Of a stretch of DNA of 64,000 bases, positions 63,657 to 64,000 are shown piece by piece (within the stretch, counting starts at the first letter, position 1; the number at the start of each line of letters is the position of its first letter). The notes below the pieces were generated by a model. That model made no database searches. It was not told the DNA's origin and worked only from the letters and a program-made list of their open reading frames with translations. The translations under genes and the position numbers were made by a program. The stretch is from Rhodeus uyekii. Lineage: Eukaryota; Chordata; Actinopteri; Cypriniformes; Acheilognathidae. The stretch is taken from positions 4,649,501 to 4,713,500 of the forward strand of contig JAWRVZ010000013.1 in NCBI GenBank assembly GCA_037043235.1. Direction: 5' to 3'.

Positions 63657-64000
63657 CTGTGGGAGCAGAATTGCACAAAGAAACACAAATAAGATTTACA
63701 CACAAGACATGTTCAATATGTTCAAAGAGACAAAAACAGAGCAAAACAGAGCAGACCAGAGGACACGAACACACAAAGCATCACAGACAGAGGAGAGCAA
63801 TCAATATCTGAGCTAATGTGTGCAGTTTCTTGCCCCGAGCACAGAGGAAATGGATCTTTGAGACAGGAGAGGTGCGCGGGATGAAAGGGGACATATAAAG
63901 TGTCCTGATGGTGGAGAATTGGCAGCACCTTCATTCTGAGCATCTGAGGTTTTGGGAAATGTCCTCTTTGAAGAGCAGGGCAAGAGAAGCAGGCAGCTTT
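63657..64000 (-). other. smap1 intron, continues beyond window
   Basis: Non-coding sequence upstream (minus strand) of the penultimate exon. No further exon is recognised before the window end. Confidence 0.6.

Overview
The window is nuclear DNA of a ray-finned fish, probably a cyprinid. The reasons are spliced vertebrate genes, an L2-type LINE tail, tRNA-derived SINEs, pogo/Tigger-like and other terminal-inverted-repeat elements, the AAAGGGATAG-type repeat common in cyprinids, and long CA and AT microsatellites. No prokaryotic, plasmid or phage gene is present.

Positions 1-24,025 are a head-to-tail array of at least eleven copies of two related non-coding mobile-element families. Family 1 starts GGGGTTCAAACG and ends CGTTTGAACCCC. 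Family 2 starts GGGGCCAAGCAC and ends GTGCTTGGCCCC. Both carry a small GAA-loop hairpin just inside the 5' end. Both end in a short tail with a second hairpin (GCTGC-TT-GCAGC) and TATATTT after the 3' inverted repeat. This layout resembles non-autonomous Helentron-type (HINE-like) rolling-circle elements. No Rep/helicase gene is present. ATT or TTC microsatellites sit near each junction. Some junctions carry one to three extra 'head-only' modules. The copies also carry many motifs close to the CTCF consensus.

From 24,026 to about 35,130 is gene-poor DNA with a perfect 56-bp-arm hairpin (25,895-26,054), an inverted-repeat element (30,302-30,955) and older repeat remnants.

From 35,198 to 56,079 on the + strand lies a complete four-exon b3gat2 (glucuronyltransferase GlcAT-S) of 314 codons. 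Its introns hold a proline-rich LTR retroelement nested in a SINE, two Tigger-like elements (one with a further element inside it), a solo LTR, an L2 tail and a pogo-like MITE.

From 57,622 rightwards on the - strand are the last two coding exons of smap1 (an ArfGAP); the rest of that gene lies beyond the window. b3gat2 and smap1 are therefore convergent, about 1.5 kb apart between stop codons. As I recall, the same two genes are neighbours in mammals, which supports the assignments.
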